From Candidatus Berkelbacteria bacterium (lineage in GTDB: Bacteria; Patescibacteriota; UBA1384; CAILIB01): DNA of 15,595 nucleotides. The stretch lies in NCBI GenBank assembly GCA_020058355.1, contig JAGVEG010000051.1:1-15595 (forward strand). The letters are read 5' to 3'. The notes beneath the pieces are model-generated. The model was given only the letters and a program-made list of their open reading frames with translations, was not told the origin of the DNA and made no database searches. The translations under genes were made by a program, and so were the position numbers. This document shows positions 1-8,773 of the stretch, piece after piece. Within the stretch, counting starts at the first letter, position 1, and the number at the start of each line of letters is the position of its first letter.

Positions 1-3000
1 CCACTGGTCATAATTAATTGTTGCCAGCGTGGTGCCGTTGAGTGCATAGGAACTCAGGCGATTGGTGGTGTCGTAGGTGTACTTTTCGGTGCCGTTTGGT
101 CCGACTACTCGGTCAACAAGACCGAGGTTGGTGTAGGTGGTGGTTGTGATGTAGCCGAGGGTATCAATGTAGGAAACGGTGCGACCAAAGAGGTCGGTGG
201 TAACGGTAATAGTACCGGAGGCATCGCTACTTCTGGTGACCAGTGGATTATTACCAACGGCCCAGTTATTGGTAATGGTGCGGCCACCCTGTCCGTTAAA
301 GGCAGGGATGGTGGTAGTGAGCACGCGACCACGGCTATCATAGGTGCTACATGTCCACGAATCAGTGTTGTAGCGGGTGGCTACGACGCGACCAGCATCA
401 TCGTAGATGGTTTCAGTAACCCGCCCGGTAAGTGGACCGGTGCCATCAGGATCTGGCTCGGTGCGTTGCTTGACGGCGCCACCTTGACGGAAGGCTTCGA
501 TTGCTGGGGTACAGGGGTTATCACGCGTCTCACCAGCGAGATAGTGGCTGTAGGTGGTGGTAGTGCCACCAGGTAGGGTCTTGGAGGTTTGACGCAAGAA
601 GCTACCGGTTTGGCCGAGGGCCTCGTAGGTGGCACTGCTGGTGTAGTTTGCCGTTGCCGGGTTGAGGGTGGTTGACTGCACTTGGCCTAGCTCAGGTCGC
701 GCGCCGTAGTTAGTAGTAACGGTGCTTGAGCCGACAGCGGCGTAGCTATCCTTTACGGTAGCGCTGGTACGGAGGCCGTAGTCTGGCTTGAGGTAGCCGG
801 CGGTTTGCAGGGTGTAGCCCTGGCCAACGGGCGCGTAGAAGAAGTCCAGGGTGGAGTCACCATCGTTTGCGGCCTTGGTGTAGTACTCAATGGTAATGCG
901 GTACCACTTGCCAGCGGTAGTGGTGGTAAAGCTACTGGTACGAGTGCGGTAGCCGCCATCAGTCCACTCATCGATAATGCGTTGGTTATCAATGGTGAGG
1001 CGGACGCCGTCATCTGATTGAATCTTAAACTGGTGGGTGCCAACGGCATCGAGTTTAATCCAGCCAGTAAGGCGAGCACCCCAACCTGTGGCGCCGCCGG
1101 TCACGCCGGTTGGCGGTGGTTGTTGCCACCAGCCACGGTTAATATTGCCAGTAGCATCAACACCGGTGGTGGTGGCCTTCGGTGCACCAGCCAAGATACG
1201 GACCTGTCCGGTTTGAGTCTGGTGGGTTGCTACATCGTAGAAGGTGGCAGCGAGACCTTGAATGCCTTCGTCATAGGCTTGGATGGTGGTGGGGATATAA
1301 TCCTTGTAGCCAGCGGTTGGTTTGCGGTCACTGCCAAAGTAGCCCGCTGGAGCGGTGTAACTCTCAATGGGTAGGTCAAACTGGTTGTAGTGAGTCTGTG
1401 AGGTAATGCCCGTGGCCGAGGTGCTGGTGTAGACTAAGTCCTTTACTGCGTCCCAGGTTTGGGTTGAGGTCTGGTTGGCGATGTTGGTATCCGAGGTGGT
1501 ACGCAGTAGGCTGTCGTACCCGATCTTTCGCGAGAAGCCGAAAGGCTCAATCACATCCTTCACCTTCATGACCGTGCTACTTGGGTAGTAGACATAGGAG
1601 TCTTCCTGACGATAGCCGCCGGCAGTAGCGGACGGTGCCCTTAGGAAGCTGGTGCGACCAAGGACATCATACGAGAACTCACTGAGGACAGTGGCGTCAT
1701 TGGCGCGTCGGCCAGCAGCGATAACGTCGTTGGCAAATGGCTCACGAATGCTGGTGAGGACACCGTTTGCATCGTAGCCATAGTCGGTAACAATCCCACC
1801 CGGCGCGGTAACGCGACCGAGAATATAGCGTCCAGCACCAAGTGATTTATAGTTGAAACGTGTCAGGCGACCATCGTACGTTTGTACACCACAGAGCATG
1901 GTGCTTGGTGGATTAGTGAAACCGGAGTCTGGTGCACCACAAAGGGAATCACCACCGTAGAGATACTTTGCCCAGCGTGCGGTATCGACCGGATCGGTTA
2001 CTTGCGTGAGGCGAGAGGGGGTACCCGTGTAGGTAAAGCGCAGCGCTGCAGGCTTGAGGGTGTCTTCGGGAATAGTAACGGTCCGTAGTGTTCCATCGAT
2101 CGCGTAGGTGTAGGTGCGGCCATCAATATCTTGCAGGGTAACGGTACCGTCGCCATTACGAACCAGGGTGCCTGCTTCGTTAATAGGAGGAACGTAACTA
2201 CTACCATTCCACTTATACTCGTGGGTACTACCGTCGGCGTCGTACAGGGTGACGCTGGTGGCTGAGATACCGGCATAGTCGTAAGGGATGCTGCCATCTG
2301 CGTCAATATTGAGCTTCCAGCCTTCCGGGAGAACTTGGTTTCCGGTGCTGAAATACCCAGGCTTCACACGCTCATTGGGGTTGAAGCCAGGTCCGTCAAT
2401 GCGTAACTCCATATGTGCAAGGCCGGTAATTTCAAGGTAATCGATACGGATTGGCACAGCCTGTCCGGCGGTGAGGATTATTCCAGCTGTACCCATCGTA
2501 CTTCCCGTATTTCCCGAAGCAACAAGTTGATTGTTGACGGTAATATTCATACCGTCATCATTGCGGGCACCAAACTTGTAGACGCCAGTAGTTGGGGGAG
2601 TGAAGTAGCCGGTCCATCGGGCAAAGAACCAGTCAGTTGGGGCGCCAGGTACCACCGAGCCTGACTCCCAGTTGAATGCAACGGTAGGATCGACGCGTCG
2701 CAGGAAGGCGTTTTCTTCACGAATGTGTCCGTCACCATAGGTGTAGTAGGAGCCCGTCAGGCCACTTGGGCTCACTGATCGGGGAGCGGTGCGAAGCCAG
2801 GTTGAGGGCACGCTTTGCTCATCAACCGCACCACGCACAAGGAACTTCATGGTTGCCCATCCAAGATTCTCCATAAAATGAATCGAAACAGGAACAACTT
2901 GTCCCTCGGTGAGCGTTACGCTGGCACCCCAGCGTCGGCCTTCACGGTACGACCACTCGTTAAGAATGGTGGTATTGTTTACCCACATCTGGATGCCATC

Positions 3001-5235
3001 ATCAGCATGGGCACCGAATTGGTAGGTACCGGCTTTTGGTGCAACAAAGTAGCCAGTCCAGCGGGCAAGGAAGAGATCCTTGGCAACGGTGCCGATTGCA
3101 GGACTATGATTCTCCCAGGCAAAGTTTACCGTGGCGTCCGTACGCGTGAGAACAGGGGGAGTGGCAGGGATGCCGCAGAATTGGACGGAACAGTTCCAGT
3201 ATTCACCGGTCAGGCCGTGACGAGAAAGAAGTGGCGTGTTGTATTCAAGAGAGGCGCCAAGAGCACCACCAAGAGCAGGGCTACTGTGCGAGCCAGTGTT
3301 TGTTGTGAGGTTGCCGGTTGCAAGGGCCACGCTTACGGGCCCAACGCTGTCGAAGGCTTGCGTGGGGTTACGTCCGAGGCGCAGGTCTACCTTAAAGCTC
3401 TGCCAACCGCTACTCACTGCGGAGCTAGGTTGGAAGGTGTCATTTGGTGACTGCTGATCCCAGGTTTGGACGTACCAGTAGTAGGTTTTTCCATCAACCA
3501 GGAGGTCGTCGAGTGCGGTCCAGCTCGTGCTTGAGGACCAGTCACTGGTATAGAGGGTGTGTGAAGTTGTGGGCTGACTTGCGATCCGGTACCGGTAGAG
3601 CAGGCTATCACCATCTGCATCAGATCCTGGGTTCGAGTAAAAACCAGGCTGTGTGGTAACGACGGTTGCGTTATGAGCTGGCGTTACGGGAGTGGCTGAG
3701 TTTGGTGGCGTGTTATAGGTGATCGAAATATAGGTGTATCCGGGATCAAAGAATTTGTAGGTGGTATAGCCGGCAATTTCATCAGACTGGATGGCGAACA
3801 GCATGATGTAATCATTGTTGTTCATGGCATTCTGCAGCATATTGGGCATCGGGATAGTACCCGACTCACCAATCTGACGGAAGGCAGAGCTATAGTCCTC
3901 TGACATGCAGTGATAGCTCCAGCAAACACCGTGCTTGAGGTAGATCTGGCGGTTATCAACGACCCCGCGCCATGAAACAGCACCATGGGGAACCATGCGA
4001 AGGTGCATAAAGGCATCCTTAAGCTGACGACCTCGCATGAAGTTGTAATCGAAGTAGGTATAGGTCCGCCAAGATTTCCAGGTACCACGGTCGTTAAGCT
4101 CTCCTACCGAGTTACCACAACCGTATCCTGCGGGACAAACATAGCCGTCACTCTTGTAGCTAGCGTAATGAACCGAACTTAGGAGGATGGTTGGATCGAT
4201 GACAAGTGGATAATCAGCAAGGGTTAGGCTTGCCACCCATGTAGGGTCAAGACTAATAGTGATCTGGGTGCTGTTTACGGTAAGATCGGCTGCCTCTGTG
4301 TTACCAATAATACTTCCTGTCATGTTGTTGACGACAGGTGCAGGGAGGATGGCGGTACCGAATGATCCGGTCAGGGTGCGTCCACCAAACTGGTCAGGTT
4401 CAGAGATGCTGGTGACGCCATCAAGATTAAAACTAAACTGCTGGAGCGCGGCAGTTGGGGTTTTTACAAGGATATTTTCTTTTACTGAGTCGCTGGAAAC
4501 TTCATAGATAAGATCGGTGTCAGGCCAAACTTCAGGGTAGCGGACATGTTGCTGGGGAGAGATTTTGAGGTCGCTTTCAGGTGTTGGTGGAGAAACAGGA
4601 GCGAGTACATTGAGTGCTGCAGGATATGTTTCTTCTTCGATTGTCTGGAGTGGGGTCGGGTAGACTTCCTCAGGGAGTACTGACTCACCAAAGGGTGTCA
4701 CAATTGGCGCAATCGTAGTGCTAGCGGTGCTTGGAGACTGGGGCACTAGTCCAAGGGTGGCGTTATTTTTGGTAATGCTTACCGCCCCGGCGCCAAGCGG
4801 TGCAAAGCGTGCCTGCCACTCGTTGGCAGTACTCTGCCAGCCCGTGGGTGTTTCGATGAGTGTGGTGTCGATTTGCTCCCATGAACCATTTTGCTGGTAG
4901 TGGATAGGTACTTTATAGACTTCAGCACGCGTGTTTCCGGTGGTGGTTTGGAAGGTGCGCATCATTTGCTGGCGCTCGCTCACATTTTCGGCAACATCAG
5001 CACCAGGGTCGCCACCGTCCTCAAGCGCATCGCGGTCGGCTGCAAGTTCGGCGGCGATAGTGGCATCGGTTTCTTCATGGGCAACCTCGCTAGGGGCAAT
5101 TTCAAAAGCTGGACTCCCAACTTCAAGTCCAGCTACTGCAACTTCAGAATCGTCGGGTTGTAGGAGCGAAGCAAGTGCCGGGGTGCCGGGGGTGAATGAG
5201 ATCAGAACCGCCAACATGAAAGCGAGATGCTTCAC
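1..5235 (-). CDS. Giant secreted RHS/YD-repeat protein with three PA14-like domains (3' end beyond window)
   Basis: Reading the minus strand from a GTG at 5235 gives 1745 codons with no stop down to base 1, so the gene continues past the left edge. An in-frame TAA lies 9 nt upstream of the GTG, so no earlier start is possible in this frame. The next ATG is at 5217. The first 22 residues form a good signal peptide (Lys2, hydrophobic core, end PALA), which favours the GTG. After a beta-rich, proline-containing N-terminal region comes a fibronectin/Ig-like segment around residues 550-640. PA14-like domains follow at about 674-800 and 825-950; the first two share the pattern ARWTGYF...G(V/T)Y(Q/K)FGA..DDG. 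YD-type repeats (for example YDANG, TIYDDAGRV, STYDSRGRV) start at about residue 1100. A third PA14-like domain at about 1362-1470 (WGARLTGWI, IQSDDGVRL) is inserted among them. RHS proteins form large shells that often deliver C-terminal toxins, and PA14 domains often bind glycans. A role in surface attachment or contact-dependent toxicity is inferred, and the C-terminus that would decide is not visible. Confidence 0.93.
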   Translation of the reverse strand, partial: MKHLAFMLAVLISFTPGTPALASLLQPDDSEVAVAGLEVGSPAFEIAPSEVAHEETDATIAAELAADRDALEDGGDPGADVAENVSERQQMMRTFQTTTGNTRAEVYKVPIHYQQNGSWEQIDTTLIETPTGWQSTANEWQARFAPLGAGAVSITKNNATLGLVPQSPSTASTTIAPIVTPFGESVLPEEVYPTPLQTIEEETYPAALNVLAPVSPPTPESDLKISPQQHVRYPEVWPDTDLIYEVSSDSVKENILVKTPTAALQQFSFNLDGVTSISEPDQFGGRTLTGSFGTAILPAPVVNNMTGSIIGNTEAADLTVNSTQITISLDPTWVASLTLADYPLVIDPTILLSSVHYASYKSDGYVCPAGYGCGNSVGELNDRGTWKSWRTYTYFDYNFMRGRQLKDAFMHLRMVPHGAVSWRGVVDNRQIYLKHGVCWSYHCMSEDYSSAFRQIGESGTIPMPNMLQNAMNNNDYIMLFAIQSDEIAGYTTYKFFDPGYTYISITYNTPPNSATPVTPAHNATVVTTQPGFYSNPGSDADGDSLLYRYRIASQPTTSHTLYTSDWSSSTSWTALDDLLVDGKTYYWYVQTWDQQSPNDTFQPSSAVSSGWQSFKVDLRLGRNPTQAFDSVGPVSVALATGNLTTNTGSHSSPALGGALGASLEYNTPLLSRHGLTGEYWNCSVQFCGIPATPPVLTRTDATVNFAWENHSPAIGTVAKDLFLARWTGYFVAPKAGTYQFGAHADDGIQMWVNNTTILNEWSYREGRRWGASVTLTEGQVVPVSIHFMENLGWATMKFLVRGAVDEQSVPSTWLRTAPRSVSPSGLTGSYYTYGDGHIREENAFLRRVDPTVAFNWESGSVVPGAPTDWFFARWTGYFTPPTTGVYKFGARNDDGMNITVNNQLVASGNTGSTMGTAGIILTAGQAVPIRIDYLEITGLAHMELRIDGPGFNPNERVKPGYFSTGNQVLPEGWKLNIDADGSIPYDYAGISATSVTLYDADGSTHEYKWNGSSYVPPINEAGTLVRNGDGTVTLQDIDGRTYTYAIDGTLRTVTIPEDTLKPAALRFTYTGTPSRLTQVTDPVDTARWAKYLYGGDSLCGAPDSGFTNPPSTMLCGVQTYDGRLTRFNYKSLGAGRYILGRVTAPGGIVTDYGYDANGVLTSIREPFANDVIAAGRRANDATVLSEFSYDVLGRTSFLRAPSATAGGYRQEDSYVYYPSSTVMKVKDVIEPFGFSRKIGYDSLLRTTSDTNIANQTSTQTWDAVKDLVYTSTSATGITSQTHYNQFDLPIESYTAPAGYFGSDRKPTAGYKDYIPTTIQAYDEGIQGLAATFYDVATHQTQTGQVRILAGAPKATTTGVDATGNINRGWWQQPPPTGVTGGATGWGARLTGWIKLDAVGTHQFKIQSDDGVRLTIDNQRIIDEWTDGGYRTRTSSFTTTTAGKWYRITIEYYTKAANDGDSTLDFFYAPVGQGYTLQTAGYLKPDYGLRTSATVKDSYAAVGSSTVTTNYGARPELGQVQSTTLNPATANYTSSATYEALGQTGSFLRQTSKTLPGGTTTTYSHYLAGETRDNPCTPAIEAFRQGGAVKQRTEPDPDGTGPLTGRVTETIYDDAGRVVATRYNTDSWTCSTYDSRGRVLTTTIPAFNGQGGRTITNNWAVGNNPLVTRSSDASGTITVTTDLFGRTVSYIDTLGYITTTTYTNLGLVDRVVGPNGTEKYTYDTTNRLSSYALNGTTLATINYDQW

Positions 5236-5241
5236 GGCAAA

Positions 5242-5269
5242 AAATTACGGCTTATATGCACTCACTCAA
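5242..5269 (-). promoter_or_regulatory. Candidate leaderless promoter of the RHS gene
   Basis: On the minus strand TTGAGT (5269-5264), a 16-nt spacer and TAATTT (5247-5242) precede the GTG at 5235 by only 6 nt. The -10 keeps the T1, A2 and T6 positions, and the -35 matches TTGACA at four of six. No Shine-Dalgarno sequence precedes the GTG, so transcription would begin at or next to the start codon. The 87-nt gap to the upstream penicillin-binding protein gene is otherwise A+T-rich. It holds a weak 4-5 bp hairpin (5306-5317) with a T5 run a dozen bases further on. This may be a poor terminator. Confidence 0.45.
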
Positions 5270-5322
5270 GCATAATTTTATGAAATAAAAAGGGGGTTAT
5301 TCTGACGAGTAAACTCGACAAA

Positions 5323-8300
5323 TCACTTAATCTGTACCGGCCCCACCCGAACACTCAATGCACCTTCCGCACCATCATTTGTAATCGCACGCACGCTGAA
5401 CCAATACGATTGTCCTGACTGGTCGTTGGTTGCGGGAAGTTCAATAACATAGCTACCGGCTGCGGTGGCGGTAACAGTCTGCACCTGGAGACCAGCTTCT
5501 GATGCGCTTGTACTTCGGAAAACACGGAGACTATTCGTGCGGCCAGTAGTCACCACCGCCTGGAGGCGAGTAGGAGTGCCCAGGAGTGAGTTTCCCTCCT
5601 GAAGAACAACCAGGCTACTGATTGTTGCCACGGGAGCATCGACGGGTACGGTAAGAGAGCCGTCGGCACTTGTTTGCAGTGAAAGATCATTGGTAGCAGT
5701 TGCCCGAAATGAAATGGTTTCACCAGGGGTAAGCGGAATGGTGACCAGGGTGGTGAATGGTGAAGTGTCCACCACAATATCAGTACCGGCTACAGAGAAG
5801 ACAACGTTGCGAATGCCACGAGCACCCCCAGCATCGGCAGTAAGTTCGAGTTTTCCACCAACAATGCGACCACTGACACTAACGGTGGGTTGGTTACCAG
5901 GAATATACAGGTCTTCGGTATCGGTTGGCGGGTTGCCACCACCGTTTGCGGCTGCCCAGGCTTGGACAGGGTTTTCCCAGTTGGGATCCGTTGGCTTTTC
6001 TGAGCGAATCTTAAAGTAGGTACGGCGCTCGATCAGATCAGGAAGGGTGAGTGGTCCGGCGAGTTTGCCAGTATCGCGATTTACGTTTGCAACGATGTGA
6101 ATATCGTCAAAGCGGTTGTCTCCCTGGGGAATTTGCCAGTCGGCAAGCCACTCGGTAACTCGTTGGTCGGTTGGGCTTTGATCGGTGGGGAACTTACCAG
6201 ACAGTCGGTCAAGCGTCGTTTCCTTAAGGCTTCCGGGGCGTTGGAAGTCTTCGTTCGGCTTACCATCAAGAGCCTCGCGCATAAAGCGATTCCAGAGTGG
6301 AGCAGCAGCGGTAGCGGCACTACTTGTCATGGTTTTTCCGTCATCGTCATTACCCACCCATACGGCTGTTACCAGAGAAGGAGTGTAGCCGACGGTCCAT
6401 CCATCACGATAGTTCTGGGTGGTACCTGTTTTTGCAGCAGCGGTGCGGCCGGGAAGCACAAGCTGGCTTCGTGTGCCGAATACCGCAGAACGAGCATCGT
6501 TATCTGCCATTATGTTGGCTACCTGCCAGGCAACCTCTGGCTCAAGGACTTGCTTGGGCTGGTTGGTGGTGAAATCTTTCACGATACTACCATCACGGCG
6601 CTCAATCCGTAGAATGGGGCGAAGTTGATGATAATTTCCGCCATTTGCAAAGACGGCAAAGGCGTTGGCCATCTCAACATTGCGCACATCCGGGGTACCA
6701 AGTGCCATAGAGAGTCCGTAACCGCCATCAGGGTTAACGGTACTGATACCCATTTCACGAATGAGATCGATCACTTTTTTCTCACCTGTTAGCGCCTGTC
6801 CTTTAACGGCGGGAATGTTCAGTGATCGTCCCAGTGCCTGGCGCACGGTAACGGGGCCGCTGAAGCTCCCATTATAGTTGTTTGGCTTATAGCCACCGCC
6901 AAAGTCGGTTTCTACATCGAAGAGGGTGGATCCAGGGTGAAGTGGGCTACCCGGACGGAAGCTGGCGGCAAATACGAATGGCTTCCACGAACTACCCGGC
7001 TGCTTTTTTGCAGTTGCATAGTTGTTCTTTCCTTTGTTCTTGTCGTTATAGTCAATACTTCCCACCATTGCCAAAACCTCACCACTCTTGGGGTCAACGG
7101 CAGTAAGTGCAGCGTTCGTGGCGCGATATTGCCTAACAGCCTTCTCTCCTTCTTCGCGGACTACTACTTCAGCGCGGCGCTGCATATCAAGATCAACCGA
7201 GGTAATTACCTTCCAGCCGGCTTCATCAAGCTGCTTTTCAAGAGGGGTTGTGGTGTCAGTGCTCTGTTCTTTGATGATCTCAAGCAATTGATCACGAACG
7301 AAGAATACAAAGTGTGGGGCAATAATCTTTGCTCCCTGATCTTGAAATGATTGATTTTCAGCATTCGGAGCCTCTCCCTTTGCTGCTTCGGCCTGCTCCT
7401 CAGTAATGAAGCCATCAGCGGCCATTTGGTCCAAAATATAGTTCTTACGGCCAAACAAGACGGCAGTGTTGGCGCCATACGGATTGTAGCGGCTGGGTGC
7501 CTGAGGAATTGCCGCAAGCGTGGCAGCTTCGCTTAGGGTGAGGTCCTTGGCGGATTTATTGAAATAGGTACGAGCCCCTGCTTCGATGCCGTAGGCGTTG
7601 TTTCCGTAGGGAATCTGGTTGAGGTAGCCGGCAAGGATTTCCTCTTTCGAGTAAATACGCTCAATTTCTACCGCCAGAATAAGCTCGCGGAGTTTACGGG
7701 CAGCGGTGGTCTCGCGATCATCATACACATTCTTGATGTACTGCTGGGTGATGGTCGAACCACCTCCCTTCGGGCGCCATCCAGGAATAAGGCGCGCAAC
7801 AACTGACCGGGTAATGCCTTTCAGTGAGTAGCCCTGGTGAATATAGAACGTCTTATCTTCGATAGAGATGGTTGCCTGCTTCACATAGTCGGAAATTTGA
7901 TCAGAGGGCACAATCGTACGATTTTCTTCACCGTAGAGGCTGTAGAGGTTGGTCTCTCCCTTGCGGTCATAGATCTGGGTAGCTTGAGCAATCTGACGCT
8001 CTTGGAGGGTGTTTGGGTTCGGGAGGTCACGCCCAAAGTATACAAAGGCACCAACGGCCGCGAGTACAATGACTGCGGTAAAGGTGAGGAAGCCACCAAG
8101 AATACGGCGCCAAGTGAACTGTCGCTTGAGCCAGGCAAAAAAACGCCGTCCCTTTGTCATCGGAGCTTTCTGCAGGCGTTCACGACGATTTTCAGGTTTC
8201 AGACTGCTCTTTACCCGCTCACGAGCGGTGATCGGGGCTTTGGGAGAAACAACAAGAAGACTCGTCTTTTTCTGGCCTTTTTTACTGGCCGGAGTAAGGA

Positions 8301-8331
8301 GTGAGTGGCGGGGGGTAGAGCGTTCACGCAT
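5323..8331 (-). CDS. Class A penicillin-binding protein (PBP1A-type glycosyltransferase/transpeptidase)
   Basis: The 1002-residue product is a bifunctional peptidoglycan synthase. It polymerises lipid II and cross-links stem peptides outside the membrane. A long basic cytoplasmic tail (1-76) leads into one transmembrane helix at about 78-99. The GT51 domain follows: catalytic Glu158 in IEDKTFYIHQG, GGSTITQQ around 190-197, and the RIYSKEEILAGYLNQIPYG stretch at about 225-243. The transpeptidase domain has the SxxK motif at 447-450 (SSWK, nucleophile Ser447), SLN at 503-505 and KTG at 634-636, so both activities look intact. After about residue 800 there are two Ig/fibronectin-like domains to the C-terminus. 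This makes the protein longer than many class A enzymes (roughly 700-850). GAGG lies 4 nt before the ATG. A downstream Met58 is an alternative start if the basic tail is not translated. It follows the small membrane gene by 13 nt, suggesting co-transcription. A TAGAGT hexamer overlapping that gene's stop could be an extra promoter. Confidence 0.95.
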   Translation of the reverse strand: MRERSTPRHSLLTPASKKGQKKTSLLVVSPKAPITARERVKSSLKPENRRERLQKAPMTKGRRFFAWLKRQFTWRRILGGFLTFTAVIVLAAVGAFVYFGRDLPNPNTLQERQIAQATQIYDRKGETNLYSLYGEENRTIVPSDQISDYVKQATISIEDKTFYIHQGYSLKGITRSVVARLIPGWRPKGGGSTITQQYIKNVYDDRETTAARKLRELILAVEIERIYSKEEILAGYLNQIPYGNNAYGIEAGARTYFNKSAKDLTLSEAATLAAIPQAPSRYNPYGANTAVLFGRKNYILDQMAADGFITEEQAEAAKGEAPNAENQSFQDQGAKIIAPHFVFFVRDQLLEIIKEQSTDTTTPLEKQLDEAGWKVITSVDLDMQRRAEVVVREEGEKAVRQYRATNAALTAVDPKSGEVLAMVGSIDYNDKNKGKNNYATAKKQPGSSWKPFVFAASFRPGSPLHPGSTLFDVETDFGGGYKPNNYNGSFSGPVTVRQALGRSLNIPAVKGQALTGEKKVIDLIREMGISTVNPDGGYGLSMALGTPDVRNVEMANAFAVFANGGNYHQLRPILRIERRDGSIVKDFTTNQPKQVLEPEVAWQVANIMADNDARSAVFGTRSQLVLPGRTAAAKTGTTQNYRDGWTVGYTPSLVTAVWVGNDDDGKTMTSSAATAAAPLWNRFMREALDGKPNEDFQRPGSLKETTLDRLSGKFPTDQSPTDQRVTEWLADWQIPQGDNRFDDIHIVANVNRDTGKLAGPLTLPDLIERRTYFKIRSEKPTDPNWENPVQAWAAANGGGNPPTDTEDLYIPGNQPTVSVSGRIVGGKLELTADAGGARGIRNVVFSVAGTDIVVDTSPFTTLVTIPLTPGETISFRATATNDLSLQTSADGSLTVPVDAPVATISSLVVLQEGNSLLGTPTRLQAVVTTGRTNSLRVFRSTSASEAGLQVQTVTATAAGSYVIELPATNDQSGQSYWFSVRAITNDGAEGALSVRVGPVQIK

Positions 8332-8344
8332 GATGCCTCATACT

Positions 8345-8683
8345 CTAGCAGAAAGTCGGGTGAGGGGGTATTTTAAAAAAAATACCCCCAGGTGGTTCGT
8401 CTGGGGGATCAGGATCTTCATTATCAGGATCATCAGGATTCTGATCGTCGTCTTTGCTGATCATTCTTTCTTTGCAGAAATAATAGATGTAAAGAACGGT
8501 GAAGAAAAAAAGGATGGTTGATATGAAGACGTTGGTCGGAATTACAACAGCAAGAGTGAGGGCTCCTGCAGAAACAGTGTTTCTCGGTATGAACTTATTA
8601 CCGAAAAAAATGTAGTAGAGCATTGTCAGGGTAATAAACATCTGCACAGACTTTAAGATGTGCCAGAGAATGAGGGACACCAC
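8345..8683 (-). CDS. Small membrane protein with acidic Asp/Pro-rich tail, unknown function
   Basis: This is a 112-residue product of no family I recognise. Residues 1-27 and about 38-70 are strongly hydrophobic, giving two or three membrane helices. They are followed by a short basic link (KERM) and a tail rich in Asp, Pro, Asn and Glu at about 77-95, then a Gly/Phe/Pro end. The GTG start at 8683 is supported by AAAGGA (8695-8690) with a 6-nt spacer. The stop lies 13 nt before the penicillin-binding protein start, so the two are probably one transcript. A membrane partner or regulator of cell-wall synthesis is inferred from position only. The 3' end also encodes a perfect DNA hairpin, described separately. 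The tail DNA contains several near copies of ATCAGGAT, reflecting the low-complexity Asp/Pro codons. Confidence 0.75.
   Translation of the reverse strand: MVSLILWHILKSVQMFITLTMLYYIFFGNKFIPRNTVSAGALTLAVVIPTNVFISTILFFFTVLYIYYFCKERMISKDDDQNPDDPDNEDPDPPDEPPGGIFFKIPPHPTFC
8364..8389 (-). repeat. Perfect 11-bp hairpin just upstream of the penicillin-binding protein gene
   Basis: GGGGGTATTTT and its exact complement AAAATACCCCC flank a 4-base A (or T) loop. On the minus strand it contains a run of eight T and lies in the last codons of the small membrane gene, about 35 nt before the penicillin-binding protein ATG. No T tract follows the stem on either strand, so it is not a standard intrinsic terminator. 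It could instead act as an mRNA stabiliser, an RNase processing site or a coupling element between the two genes. Confidence 0.6.
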
Positions 8684-8706
8684 GGTTATTCCTTTCTCGA
8701 ATTGTA
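8684..8706 (-). promoter_or_regulatory. -10 element and Shine-Dalgarno of the small membrane gene
   Basis: TACAAT (8706-8701 on the minus strand) matches the -10 consensus at five of six. No convincing -35 is visible. Transcription from it would start around 8694, leaving a leader of about a dozen bases. That leader contains AAAGGA (8695-8690) placed 6 nt before the GTG. This is one of only two clear Shine-Dalgarno sequences at starts in the window. Confidence 0.4.
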
Positions 8707-8738
8707 TTTTCCCCCGACGCTACCGTTTCTGAGATACG

Positions 8739-8767
8739 CTGACAAGTCTCGCTTACTCGTCTAGAGT
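8739..8767 (+). promoter_or_regulatory. Candidate leaderless promoter of tyrS-argS-PPTase operon
   Basis: CTGACA (8739-8744, five of six to TTGACA), a 17-nt spacer and TAGAGT (8762-8767) end 6 nt before the tyrS ATG. Initiation about 7 nt after the -10 would fall on the ATG, and no Shine-Dalgarno is present. The same 90-bp gap carries the divergent promoter of the small membrane gene. Confidence 0.55.
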
Positions 8768-8773
8768 AAACCT

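Noticed and set aside
2815..3450. Plus-strand 211-codon open frame
   Set aside because: It lies opposite the continuous RHS frame, shows no family motif, and its composition is that expected from the antisense of PA14 codons.
5300..5320. Possible terminator between the penicillin-binding protein and RHS genes
   Set aside because: The stem CGAGT/ACTCG is only 4-5 bp and the T5 run is about a dozen bases away, so it falls below what I would call a terminator.
6097..6612. Plus-strand 171-codon open frame
   Set aside because: It is antisense to the conserved transpeptidase region of the penicillin-binding protein and has no start signal or recognisable domain.
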